Notes under the pieces: generated by a model | What the model was told of the DNA's origin: nothing | Database searches by the model: none | Seen by the model: the letters and a program-made list of their open reading frames with translations, nothing else | Source of the DNA: JABDMH01 sp965222645 | GTDB lineage: Bacteria > Bacteroidota > Bacteroidia > Chitinophagales > Saprospiraceae | Direction: 5' to 3' | Assembly (NCBI GenBank): GCA_965222645.1 | Contig: OZ244968.1 | Location: 1,364,001-1,428,000 of the forward strand | Length of the DNA stretch: 64,000 nucleotides | Translations under genes and position numbers: made by a program | In this document: piece by piece, positions 27,604 through 35,706 of the stretch | How positions within the stretch are numbered: position 1 is the first letter of the stretch | Layout of the letters: the number at the start of each line of letters is the position of its first letter

Positions 27604-28836
27604 ATGAGTACAAACCGCTATCTAGAAAAACATGCCTTACAAGGCGCGATGATTAAGGTACCACCCCGGTCAGACCTGAGCATCATTGTGGTGATACCGA
27701 GCTATGATGAGGACGAGATCAGCCTAACCCTGGGAAGCCTCTGTCAGTGCACCGACCCCGGAGTATATGTTGAGGTGATAGTATTTATCAATTACCCCCA
27801 ATCTGCTGAGACTTTTCTGAAACGAAAAAGTAAAGAAACCCATCGTGCTGTTGAGCAGTATTCAATTGATCATCAAACTTCCTGGCTGACAATTCATTCG
27901 CTTTTAGGTGTCACAGAGGAAAAAAAAGCTGGTGTAGGACTGGCAAGAAAACTCGGAATGGATGAAGCGGTACGGAGACTTGAGGCCATCGGGCGGGATG
28001 GGATCATCGTCAATTTGGATGCTGATTGCACCGTGTCTCGCAATTATTTTGCAGCCATTCACCACTGGTCTACTTCCCAGCCGGAGCATTGGGCCGCAAG
28101 TATATATTTTGAGCACCAACTGCAAGGAGTCAAAAATCCTGAAATCTTATCGGCGATCATCGCTTACGAACTCCATCTCAGGTATTTTATCGAAGTGCAA
28201 AAATATGCCGGACTTCCCTTTGCCTTTCAGACCATCGGATCTGCGATGGCGGTGCGAAGTAGTGCTTATCAAAAAATGGGAGGGATGAATGTGCGCAAAG
28301 CCGGTGAAGACTTTTATTTCCTGCATAAATTTATCGCAATAAATAAATTGGGCGAAATAAATAACACAGCGGTATACCCTTCTCCACGACCCTCTCACCG
28401 CGTGCCCTTCGGCACCGGAAAAGCGGTAAAAAAAATAATTGAAGGCACAAAACAGCGCACTTATAATCTTAAAAGTTTTATTCCAATTATTGTGATGAAT
28501 GAAAAACTGATTGACCTACATTCAAGTGGTAATACTGAGGAATGGATAAATGATCTACCCAAAGAAATAAATGAATTCTTCAGGGTCATAAACGCAGAAA
28601 AAAAATTAGATGAGATCAGAAGAGAATCAACTGCATTTCCATCTTTTAGGAAAAGGTACTACAAGTGGTTTAATGCCTTCCGGCTCATGAAATACCTGCA
28701 TTTCTGCCGGAGGAAATACCCGGACGTGCCCGTTGTTGATCAAGCTTCAGCTTTTTTGAAAAGCATGAATTACAGTGTGTCCGGTGAAGATCCTGTGAGC
28801 TTGCTTAATAAATACCGGGAGCTGGCGGTTCGGTAG
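27604..28836 (+). CDS. Family 2 (GT-A) glycosyltransferase
   Basis: 410 residues. SDLSIIVVIPSYDEDEISLT at about 20-40 is the first Rossmann-like strand of a GT2 enzyme. The metal-binding region is GIIVNLDADCTVSRNYFAAI near 138 (the D-A-D form of DXD). MNVRKAGEDFYFLHKFIAIN near 225 holds the E-D pair usual as catalytic base. No C-terminal membrane segment is seen, so it should be soluble or peripheral. It starts 20 bp from the divergent WbqC gene and is followed by the direct-repeat block. Confidence 0.88.
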   Translation: MSTNRYLEKHALQGAMIKVPPRSDLSIIVVIPSYDEDEISLTLGSLCQCTDPGVYVEVIVFINYPQSAETFLKRKSKETHRAVEQYSIDHQTSWLTIHSLLGVTEEKKAGVGLARKLGMDEAVRRLEAIGRDGIIVNLDADCTVSRNYFAAIHHWSTSQPEHWAASIYFEHQLQGVKNPEILSAIIAYELHLRYFIEVQKYAGLPFAFQTIGSAMAVRSSAYQKMGGMNVRKAGEDFYFLHKFIAINKLGEINNTAVYPSPRPSHRVPFGTGKAVKKIIEGTKQRTYNLKSFIPIIVMNEKLIDLHSSGNTEEWINDLPKEINEFFRVINAEKKLDEIRRESTAFPSFRKRYYKWFNAFRLMKYLHFCRRKYPDVPVVDQASAFLKSMNYSVSGEDPVSLLNKYRELAVR

Positions 28837-29229
28837 GTTCTGGCCTTCCAAAATGTTCAGCAGGCTGCGAAGGCTTACCAAACAAGATCCGGCTTCGCCT
28901 GATAATCCCTATAGGATCGGTAGACGTTTTGATGAATGACGACATTAACTCCGCTGCAAAAAGTCTTGTGCTCCGATCCCGGCGATCTCGCTTCGCTCGA
29001 TGTTGGGATCTCACATCGCTCGAGCTTCGTTCTTCGATCTTCAGGCTCCGAGCTCCAAAGGTTTAACAAGCCTCAAAGACTTACCAAGCAAAATCCGGCT
29101 TCGCCTGATAATCCCTATAGGATCGGTAGACGTTTTGATGAATGACGACATTAAATCCGCTGCAAAAAGTCTTGTGCTCCGAGCTCCAAAGGTACAGCAA
29201 TCCCTGAAGGCCTACCAAGCGGCATAGGG
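28837..29229. repeat. Block of direct repeats (units of ~106 bp, period 206 bp)
   Basis: Two copies of a segment of 106 bp lie at 28871-28976 and 29077-29182 with only a few differences; both contain CCGGCTTCGCCTGATAATCC, GGATCGGTAGACGTTTTGAT and GAATGACGACATTAA. Each is preceded by a short similar segment (CCAAA...AGG..TTACCAA), which appears a third time in shortened form at about 29187-29223. A GC-rich insert (CGCTTCGCTCGATGTTGGGA) separates the two copies. Frames on either strand are short and lack family features, so the block is non-coding, perhaps a decayed dispersed repeat. Confidence 0.8.
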
Positions 29230-30705
29230 TCACTGTTCCAACCGTGGATACAGTGCCAGTAAGCTGTTTAGCGTACTGTCTAGCGAGGCCACAAGGGCCG
29301 TGGAGGAGGGATCCTCAGCCAGATTTTCCGTAGCTAGGTAATTGTTATCAGAGTGATCGTATAACTCCCGGCTATGAATAACTGCCGGATCCAGATAACT
29401 CTGCCATCGCGTATACCTGTGCTGATCCGTGCGGAGACTGTAACCCATCCATTTACCCTTTCTATTATACCCTTGCAGTGAAGGCCCGCGAGGATACTGG
29501 CTTAATGCTACATTACTGACCAAATGTTCTGGCTCTTCCAAAATATTGACAAGGCTCTCTCCCTGTAAATGGCCGGGATGAGGTAATCCCGCGAGATCAC
29601 ATAGGGTGGGATAAATATCGACAAACTCAGAAATGGCTCTTGTCTTAACACCTTTGGCAACACCTGGAGCAGAAAAAAACAAAGGTACCCTGGTATCCAA
29701 CTCGATATTGGAATGCTTACACCAATTCCCGTATTCACCCAACTTCCAACCATGATCACCCCACAACACTATGATTGTATTTTCAGTGAGATTGAGACTA
29801 TCCAGGGCGTGGAGGATTTTACCCAATTGTGCGTCGATCATACTCACTGAAGCATAGTATCCATGAATCAATTCCGTCGATGTTTTGATATCCAGCTTAC
29901 CATCCTGGGGAATTCCGTCATATTTTCTCAATTCTCCAAAATTTGCCAGTGCCAATTGACTCATGCCTTGTGGGGCACTTGTATCTGGCACCTCAATTAT
30001 ATTTTTATCATAAAGGTCGAAGTACTTTTTTGGTACAACAAAGGGTAAATGGGGTTTTATAAAGCCGACTGCAAGGAAAAAACTAGAGTCCTTCAATTGC
30101 CCTAATCGTTCGACTGCACGTTTAGCAATCATGGCATCGGTCATATGATCTTCGGGTCGCGGGGAACTATAAAATGGCAATTTCTTACCGTGAAGTGTAG
30201 GAAAATCTCGTTCCAATCCGATTGTGTCTCCTCGCTGAATTTTTGCTAATTTGTCAATTTCCTTTCCCATGTTCCAGGGAGGCTGTGACCATGAGAGAGA
30301 ATCATCCTGATTTCCATGTCCCGTGTGGTAGATCTTGCCCATTCTTTCGGTGTTGTAACCGTTATTCTTGAAGTGCTCCGGCAGTGTCACTACATTAGGC
30401 ACTGAATTTCTAAAAAAATTATACAGGTCGTAAATGCCGATAGCATCTGGCCTGAGTCCCGTCAGTAAACTATTGCGAGAAGGAGCACAAACTGCCTGCT
30501 GGCAATACGCTCTCTCAAATAAAACGCCTCGAGAAGCAAGGCGATCGAAATTAGGGGAATGGATATGGGAACTTCCATAGCAATTCAACTCAGGCCTAAG
30601 GTCATCTACCGCAATAAATAGGACGTTGGGCCTTTTGCTTTTTTGAATAGACTCTCTACATGCCAGGATGAACACAAGCAGAATAAAAAAAAGCCACTTT
30701 TCCAT
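29230..30705 (-). CDS. Sulfatase (iduronate-2-sulfatase-like), lipoprotein
   Basis: 491 residues. MEKWLFFILLVFILACRESI is a lipoprotein signal with Cys16 as the likely lipidation site. The sulfatase signature CAPSR at 73-77 provides Cys73 for conversion to formylglycine; PNVLFIAVDDLRPELNCYGS at 26-45 supplies the Asp pair that binds calcium, and LWGDHGWKLGEYGNWCKHSN near 318 the second metal site. The overall form (DLRPELN...GIYDLYNFFR) is like iduronate-2-sulfatase and polysaccharide sulfatases. No formylglycine-generating enzyme or glycoside hydrolase lies next to it. Confidence 0.92.
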   Translation of the reverse strand: MEKWLFFILLVFILACRESIQKSKRPNVLFIAVDDLRPELNCYGSSHIHSPNFDRLASRGVLFERAYCQQAVCAPSRNSLLTGLRPDAIGIYDLYNFFRNSVPNVVTLPEHFKNNGYNTERMGKIYHTGHGNQDDSLSWSQPPWNMGKEIDKLAKIQRGDTIGLERDFPTLHGKKLPFYSSPRPEDHMTDAMIAKRAVERLGQLKDSSFFLAVGFIKPHLPFVVPKKYFDLYDKNIIEVPDTSAPQGMSQLALANFGELRKYDGIPQDGKLDIKTSTELIHGYYASVSMIDAQLGKILHALDSLNLTENTIIVLWGDHGWKLGEYGNWCKHSNIELDTRVPLFFSAPGVAKGVKTRAISEFVDIYPTLCDLAGLPHPGHLQGESLVNILEEPEHLVSNVALSQYPRGPSLQGYNRKGKWMGYSLRTDQHRYTRWQSYLDPAVIHSRELYDHSDNNYLATENLAEDPSSTALVASLDSTLNSLLALYPRLEQ

Positions 30706-30753
30706 TTACCTTTTTTGTGATTCAAATTTCACCATATTATTTTAACAATTTTG

Positions 30754-30767
30754 CTGCACTAGTGCAG
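30754..30767. other. 14-bp palindrome CTGCACTAGTGCAG over the miaE stop
   Basis: A perfect palindrome lies across the end of the miaE coding region at 30759. Its core GCACTAG/CTAGTGC recurs in inverted order at 47237-47251. It has no T-run, so it is not an obvious terminator. Function unknown. Confidence 0.5.
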
Positions 30768-31343
30768 GGCCGGCCTAATTTCTAAATTTCTGATAATTTC
30801 GGCTTCCTGATCCAGCCACCAATTGAGTCGGTCGTAGACTTTTTCCTTGTCAAAATAAAGTAGTGCCATTTTTACAAAAATATGCCCGTGTTTCGCCTCC
30901 GATGTCCAGAGATCCTTATAAAAGCGAAATAAATCCGGATCACTTTGAGCATCTGAAATCATCTTGAATCGCTCTGCACCTCGAGTTTCCAGTACCGAGG
31001 CAATGAGCAAGCGGTCCAGAAAACGCTCCATAATTCCGGAATGACATTTTTTTACCATTGCTTTGGCATACGGGTCCTCAGAAATGCTGTGCTTCAGTGC
31101 GATCCCCCTTGACTCCATGATTTTGTATACCGTTTGAAAGTGCTCAAGTTCCTCGATTGCCGTCTCGATGAGTTCGGGTATTATTTCCGTGCGGTTGGGA
31201 TATTTTGCAACAAGACTCATCGCCATAGCCGAAGCTTTTCGCTCACAATCGGCATGATCCTGGAGGAAAGAATCAAAATCATTCATTACTGCATCGAGCC
31301 ATAATTTACTACTCGGTTCTTTTACATCAAGATTTAACTTCAT
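30759..31343 (-). CDS. miaE: tRNA-(ms2io6A)-hydroxylase MiaE
   Basis: 194 residues of a four-helix di-iron enzyme. Iron-binding Glu and His residues are seen in DHADCERKASAMAMSLVAKY (Glu near 34), IETAIEELEHFQTVYKIMES (E-E-L-E-H near 64-71), ASVLETRGAERFKMISDA (near 117-130) and SEAKHGHIFVKMALLYFD (near 150-157). MiaE hydroxylates the isopentenyl side chain of modified A37 in tRNA, using O2. It starts divergent from a DinB gene. No miaA or miaB is within the window. Confidence 0.93.
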   Translation of the reverse strand: MKLNLDVKEPSSKLWLDAVMNDFDSFLQDHADCERKASAMAMSLVAKYPNRTEIIPELIETAIEELEHFQTVYKIMESRGIALKHSISEDPYAKAMVKKCHSGIMERFLDRLLIASVLETRGAERFKMISDAQSDPDLFRFYKDLWTSEAKHGHIFVKMALLYFDKEKVYDRLNWWLDQEAEIIRNLEIRPALH

Positions 31344-31501
31344 TCCTATCTAAGATTTTATCCAATAAAAGAGGCGTTCTTCATTCAAAATCGGCCTCCT
31401 CATATCTGATTTCGCCATGTGAATTTAGTTTAAAATTAACATCTTTAATCTGTGAAAAATTATCAGATCTATCGGCGCACAATCACTGGGCAAATCAGAA
31501 T

Positions 31502-31915
31502 TTGACAGAACAGGTGAGAGACTGCTATAGCAGTGATATAGCGAAGTGGTTTTCGCATGTTGCCAATGCACATCACATCTGGAACATACGAATACTTAAT
31601 CAGAGAATACGAATCGAAGTCTGGACTCTGCATTCTTTTGAAACTCTCAGATTATTTTTGCAGGAGAATCACATGGAGACCGGAAAACTAAGCGATGATA
31701 TAGATTTTGAATCGCAGATAAGAAATACAAACACCAGAGGAGACGAATTTATGTCTCAAGTGTCGGATATAATCTTTCATATCATCAATCAATCCACACA
31801 TCACCGCGGCCAAATAATGAGCGAAATCAGTAAAATAGGGGAAATCCCGATACTCACTGGATTACATCTTTTATCAGAGGTCCATAAAGTAGAATATGAG
31901 CTCTACCGGGTATAA
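31502..31915 (+). CDS. DinB-family protein, 5' end uncertain
   Basis: At least 137 residues from a TTG at 31502. The metal-binding histidines of the DinB fold can be read in FSHVANAHHIWNIRIL (near residue 20) and INQSTHHRGQIMSEISKI (near 100), typical of this four-helix family, which includes thiol transferases and stress-related proteins. The same frame stays open far upstream and reads SDLSAHNHWANQNL just before the TTG, which looks like the first conserved helix of the family. No ATG, GTG or TTG occurs in frame upstream, so the true start may be non-standard or the 5' end damaged. Confidence 0.75.
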   Translation: MTEQVRDCYSSDIAKWFSHVANAHHIWNIRILNQRIRIEVWTLHSFETLRLFLQENHMETGKLSDDIDFESQIRNTNTRGDEFMSQVSDIIFHIINQSTHHRGQIMSEISKIGEIPILTGLHLLSEVHKVEYELYRV

Positions 31916-32028
31916 TACAGATATCCCAGAATCAGCATTATGATCGTGATTGCAACAACCCAAAACAAGAATTTTCTGGCTTCGTTCTTATCTGAAATCT
32001 GTCTTCTGCGTTTCCTTCGGGAAGTCAT
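31903..32028 (-). CDS. 41-residue basic single-TM membrane peptide
   Basis: Starts at ATG 32028 (MTSRRKRRRQISDKNEARKF) and stops at 31903-31905. The N-terminal 12 residues carry seven Arg/Lys, followed by one hydrophobic segment (LFWVVAITIIMLILGYLYY) that would span the inner membrane with the basic end inside. The codon-level shape (start, basic part, TM, stop) looks like small conserved membrane proteins of Bacteroidota, though I cannot check it. Its last 13 bp overlap the end of the DinB gene on the other strand. It is 138 bp downstream of the transporter gene on the same strand. Confidence 0.55.
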   Translation of the reverse strand: MTSRRKRRRQISDKNEARKFLFWVVAITIIMLILGYLYYTR

Positions 32029-32165
32029 TGTGATCCTCTTATTGAATCTTTCCAAAGTAAAAAAAACATTTAATCTCTCCAAAAGTTTCTATAGGGAAGA
32101 TCTGACGGATGAACGGACAGGTAAGCTGACCCGCAGATTTCTCCCATTGCCACCTCATCAGCCAA

Positions 32166-33419
32166 TTATCCAACCTTCAGTGATCGCTTACTTGCCACAG
32201 CTCCATAATATGCTACCACCATAAAACACAGTAAGGGCACGATATACGCGAAATTAATGCTGCTGTAAGCATCTGAGACGTATCCCATAAGTTGTGGCAG
32301 CAGAGCACCTCCTAAAATAGCCATGATTAGACCTGAACCACCGATCTTTGTATCATCGCCCAAACCCTCAACTCCGAGCCCATAAATAGTGGGAAACATA
32401 AGGGACATGCATGCGGAAATCCCTACGAGGGCATAAACACCCAGATGACCACCGGATGACATTACGATGAAGCAACAAATGATGGCAATGACTGACAAAA
32501 TTGCCAATAGATTGCGCGGATTAATAAATTTCATTAGGTAAGTACAAATAAATCTGGAAATCAGAAAAAATATCAATGCCAGACGATAATACCATGCGGC
32601 ATCGGCTTCATTTAAATTTAATTCCTGCATGACATACCGGATGGTAAAGGACCAAACACAAATCTGGGCGCCCACGTAAAAAAATTGTGCCACAACTCCC
32701 CAGACATAGTTCGGTTTTTTTATCAACCTTCGAAACGTACCTGCAAAATCCAATGATCCATCATCAGAAGCCTTGGGCATTTTAGTAAATGCAATAAGTA
32801 ACCATATGATCAGCAAAACAATAGCGACCCCAACATAGGGTCCCATCACTGCACTTAATTCATCCGACTGAATCCGCTGAAGTTGATCTGCCGTCATATT
32901 TGCTCGTTCATCAGCCGAAGCCTGATTTAGTCTGGAGAGGATAAACTGTCTACTCAACTCCACTCCCAGAATGGAGCCTACCGGATTAAAAGACTGTGCG
33001 AGATTTAGTCGTTGAGTGCCCGTTTCCTCGGGACCCATTGCCACGATATAGGGATTGGCGGCAGTCTCCAGGAGGGACAGTCCTCCCGCTAATATAAAGA
33101 GGGCCGCTAAAAAATGACCATAGGCCATTGTCCTGCTGGCTGGAAGAAACAAGAGACATCCGGTAACAAACAATCCCAATCCTACCAAAATACCTGTCTT
33201 GTAGGAGAATTTCTTGGTGAGAATGGCAGCGGGAATAGCCAGACAAAAATAAGCCCCGTAAAAAACGAACTGAATCCACGATGTCTCCGCATCCGATTTA
33301 CTCATGATTCTCTTGAAGGCTGCCAAAAGCGTATCCGTCATATTGTTGGCGATACCCCACATCAGAAAAAGACTGGTAACCAGTATAAAAGGCCAAATCG
33401 GTGTTTTATTTAAGGTCAT
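32166..33419 (-). CDS. fucP: Sugar MFS transporter, FucP family
   Basis: 417 residues with about twelve membrane segments. The N-terminus FILVTSLFLMWGIANNMTDT and LLAAFKR contains the FucP-type signature N-N-M/L-x-D, where the Asn and Asp contact the proton/sugar path. PLFLG-like turns, SLLETAANPYIVAMGPEETG then TQRLNLAQSFNPVGSILG are diagnostic of the family, which imports L-fucose or related sugars with a proton. It lies at the end of a leftward unit with two SDR genes (129-bp and 35-bp gaps), which suggests uptake and oxidation of fucose or a similar sugar. Confidence 0.92.
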   Translation of the reverse strand: MTLNKTPIWPFILVTSLFLMWGIANNMTDTLLAAFKRIMSKSDAETSWIQFVFYGAYFCLAIPAAILTKKFSYKTGILVGLGLFVTGCLLFLPASRTMAYGHFLAALFILAGGLSLLETAANPYIVAMGPEETGTQRLNLAQSFNPVGSILGVELSRQFILSRLNQASADERANMTADQLQRIQSDELSAVMGPYVGVAIVLLIIWLLIAFTKMPKASDDGSLDFAGTFRRLIKKPNYVWGVVAQFFYVGAQICVWSFTIRYVMQELNLNEADAAWYYRLALIFFLISRFICTYLMKFINPRNLLAILSVIAIICCFIVMSSGGHLGVYALVGISACMSLMFPTIYGLGVEGLGDDTKIGGSGLIMAILGGALLPQLMGYVSDAYSSINFAYIVPLLCFMVVAYYGAVASKRSLKVG

Positions 33420-33548
33420 TCGTTCCGTGCGTTTTATTTTTATTTGGTCAACTTGTTTTCAGATTTTCTTTTTTACCAGAGCGAGTTGTTGTGTCACATT
33501 TGTTTATCCTAAAAAAAAGAACAATAAATTTAGAACTGGGTCAATTCA

Positions 33549-34328
33549 TCATGTAAGCGCACGATCCAGGTGAACATAGCCTCCGTCGACGATCATAAAT
33601 TGACCAGTAGTATGAGCAGATTTGTCCGAAAGTAAGAATACAGCCATCGAGGCAATTTCTTCGCTGGTGGTCATCCTTTTCTCCAGAGGAATTTTTGCAT
33701 TGATATTCTGTTCCTTCTCATAAGGATTATCAAAAGTGTCCAACCACTTTCTGTATAGTGGAGTCATGACCTCTGCAGGTAAAATGGCATTCACCCGGAT
33801 CGAATACGGCAACAATTCAGCCGCCCATTCACGAGTCAGTGCGAGTTGGGCGCCCTTGGCAGCGGCATACCCGGACGTATTCCCCTGACCTGTCAGAGCC
33901 ACTTTGGAACTGATATTTACCACGGCTCCCTTCGATTCCTTTAGATAAGGTAGCGCATAATGCACCAAATCATAATAATGATGAAGATTTACATTTATTG
34001 ATTTTCTGAAAGCATCAGGCCCGTCCTCCAATCCTGCACCGTCATTAAATCCCGCATTGTTTACAAGGCCATTTATTCTTCCAAATCTCCCGACAGTTTC
34101 GTCAATCACTTTCTTGCATTGTGTCGCACTCTGTAAATCACCGATGACTGCAAGACTTTGATTTCCCTGATTTGTAAAATAGTCGACCAAATCATGAGTT
34201 TCCTTTTCCGACCTGGACGCAATGACTACCCTTCCGCCCTCACGAGCTATGGCGTGACTTATAGCCTCCCCTATACCTTTTGATCCACCTGTGACGATAT
34301 AAACTTTATCTTTTAGATTTAAATCCAT
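33549..34328 (-). CDS. SDR oxidoreductase, likely L-fucose dehydrogenase type
   Basis: 259 residues. The NAD(P) motif TGGSKGIG lies at 13-20, the NAG motif at 91-93 (NNAGFNDGAG), the catalytic Ser140 in VVNISS, and Tyr154/Lys158 in GYAAAK. The C-terminal IVDGGYVHLDRALT closes the family fold. Its form and the neighbouring FucP transporter favour L-fucose dehydrogenase (oxidation of fucose to the lactone), but the substrate is inferred from context. It is preceded by another SDR gene on the same strand. Confidence 0.88.
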   Translation of the reverse strand: MDLNLKDKVYIVTGGSKGIGEAISHAIAREGGRVVIASRSEKETHDLVDYFTNQGNQSLAVIGDLQSATQCKKVIDETVGRFGRINGLVNNAGFNDGAGLEDGPDAFRKSINVNLHHYYDLVHYALPYLKESKGAVVNISSKVALTGQGNTSGYAAAKGAQLALTREWAAELLPYSIRVNAILPAEVMTPLYRKWLDTFDNPYEKEQNINAKIPLEKRMTTSEEIASMAVFLLSDKSAHTTGQFMIVDGGYVHLDRALT

Positions 34329-34363
34329 CTTATTTCGTTCACTTCAAATTATTTCTAAATATA

Positions 34364-34969
34364 CTACCGATTATAGACTCGGAATATATGGCCTGTCTCC
34401 TTGGTTTGTAAGGCCTTTTCATAAATCCCTACCACTTCCTCCATGGGTACTGGAATATGTCCCGGGAAATAAGTCCCGTATCTATCTGCAGAATCCTCTA
34501 CTAAACCGAGGGAAACTACGTTTAGACACACCCTCGGGGCCAATTCCATCGATGCAGCTTTAGCAAAACTGTGAATCGCACCATTTACCATAGCAGCACC
34601 AGCCGTCATAGGTACAGGGTGATCGGCAAGTATTCCGGTACTTAGTGTGATCGTGCCGCCATCGCTCAAGTAATTGTGCCCGATCCGCACCAGATTTACC
34701 TGCCCCATCATCTTGCTTTTTATTCCGATGTAGTAGTCTTCTTCAGATAAATCATCAAATTTGGCCCACTTTGCTTCCCCGGCAATATTAATGATGGCAT
34801 CGACCTTACCCAGATCCCTAAAAAAACACTGAATGCTGTCCGTGGATGAAATATCGATATTTGGTACTCCACTTTTCCTGCCGGCAACTATGACTTCATG
34901 GTCCGGGGAAAGATGATTTGCTACTTTCCTTCCTATCGTACCTGCACCTCCGATGATTAAAACCCTCAT
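34364..34969 (-). CDS. Short atypical SDR protein
   Basis: 201 residues. MRVLIIGGAGTIGRKVANHL is an NAD(P)-binding Rossmann start (GGAGTIG). The usual Tyr-x3-Lys is missing: the corresponding region reads MVNGAIHSFAKAASMELAPR, keeping a Lys but no Tyr, which occurs in a known short subgroup of SDRs of about 200 residues. It is first in the leftward unit SDR - SDR - FucP. Its substrate is unknown. Confidence 0.85.
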   Translation of the reverse strand: MRVLIIGGAGTIGRKVANHLSPDHEVIVAGRKSGVPNIDISSTDSIQCFFRDLGKVDAIINIAGEAKWAKFDDLSEEDYYIGIKSKMMGQVNLVRIGHNYLSDGGTITLSTGILADHPVPMTAGAAMVNGAIHSFAKAASMELAPRVCLNVVSLGLVEDSADRYGTYFPGHIPVPMEEVVGIYEKALQTKETGHIFRVYNR

Positions 34970-35054
34970 ATGATCCTCCTTTTACAATTACAATAATCCG
35001 AAACTTTTATAATTTCATATGATCAAATGAGTTAATAACCAAAAAGATTAAAGA

Positions 35055-35684
35055 ATGGCAATTAGACTAGGAGACACTGCACCGGACTTCACCGTAGAGA
35101 CAACGATGGGTACCATAAATTTTCATGAATGGCTCGGTGACAGTTGGGGACTGCTGTTTTCCCATCCCGCAGATTTTACACCCGTTTGTACAACTGAACT
35201 GGGTCGCACTGCTGCGCTGAAGGGGGAGTTTGAAAAAAGAAATGTAAAAGCACTGGCAGTCAGTGTAGACCCGTTGGACTCGCATCACGAATGGATAAAA
35301 GATATCGAAGAAACTCAAAATGTAACGATGAACTTTCCCATTGTGGCTGATGACGACCGCAAAGTTTCTGAGCTCTATGACATGATTCATCCGGGAGTGA
35401 CCGAAAAAGTTACCGTTCGCACGGTATTTGTGATTGGGCCCGATAAAAAAGTCAAATTGACACTGACGTATCCCCCCTCAACAGGGCGGAATTTTATGGA
35501 AATATTGCGAGTTATCGACTCTTTACAACTCACTGCTTATGAGAGTGTGGCGACGCCGGCTGACTGGAAGGACGGGGAGGATGTGGTGATATCTCCATCG
35601 ATATCTGACGAGGAGGCGAGCAAACGATTTCCGGGTTTTAGAACAGTGAAGCCTTACCTCAGGCTAACGGAGGATCCAAAATAG
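35055..35684 (+). CDS. 1-Cys peroxiredoxin (Prx6 type)
   Basis: 209 residues. The peroxidatic site is HPADFTPVCTTELGR with Cys45 (PVCTTE). This is the only cysteine in the protein, so it is a true 1-Cys enzyme that needs an external thiol for recycling. The length and the C-terminal extension (TPADWKDGEDVVISPSIS, KPYLRLTEDP) are typical of the Prx6 group. It reduces H2O2 and organic or phospholipid hydroperoxides in the cytoplasm. It is divergent from the SDR-FucP unit and 22 bp ahead of an ABC-type permease gene. Confidence 0.94.
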   Translation: MAIRLGDTAPDFTVETTMGTINFHEWLGDSWGLLFSHPADFTPVCTTELGRTAALKGEFEKRNVKALAVSVDPLDSHHEWIKDIEETQNVTMNFPIVADDDRKVSELYDMIHPGVTEKVTVRTVFVIGPDKKVKLTLTYPPSTGRNFMEILRVIDSLQLTAYESVATPADWKDGEDVVISPSISDEEASKRFPGFRTVKPYLRLTEDPK

Positions 35685-35706
35685 AGCGAAGCACTACTGC
35701 CAAACA

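Noticed and set aside
31940..32224. 94-residue frame on the plus strand
   Set aside because: It runs antisense to the 41-residue membrane peptide and into the end of the fucP gene; composition and ending look non-coding.
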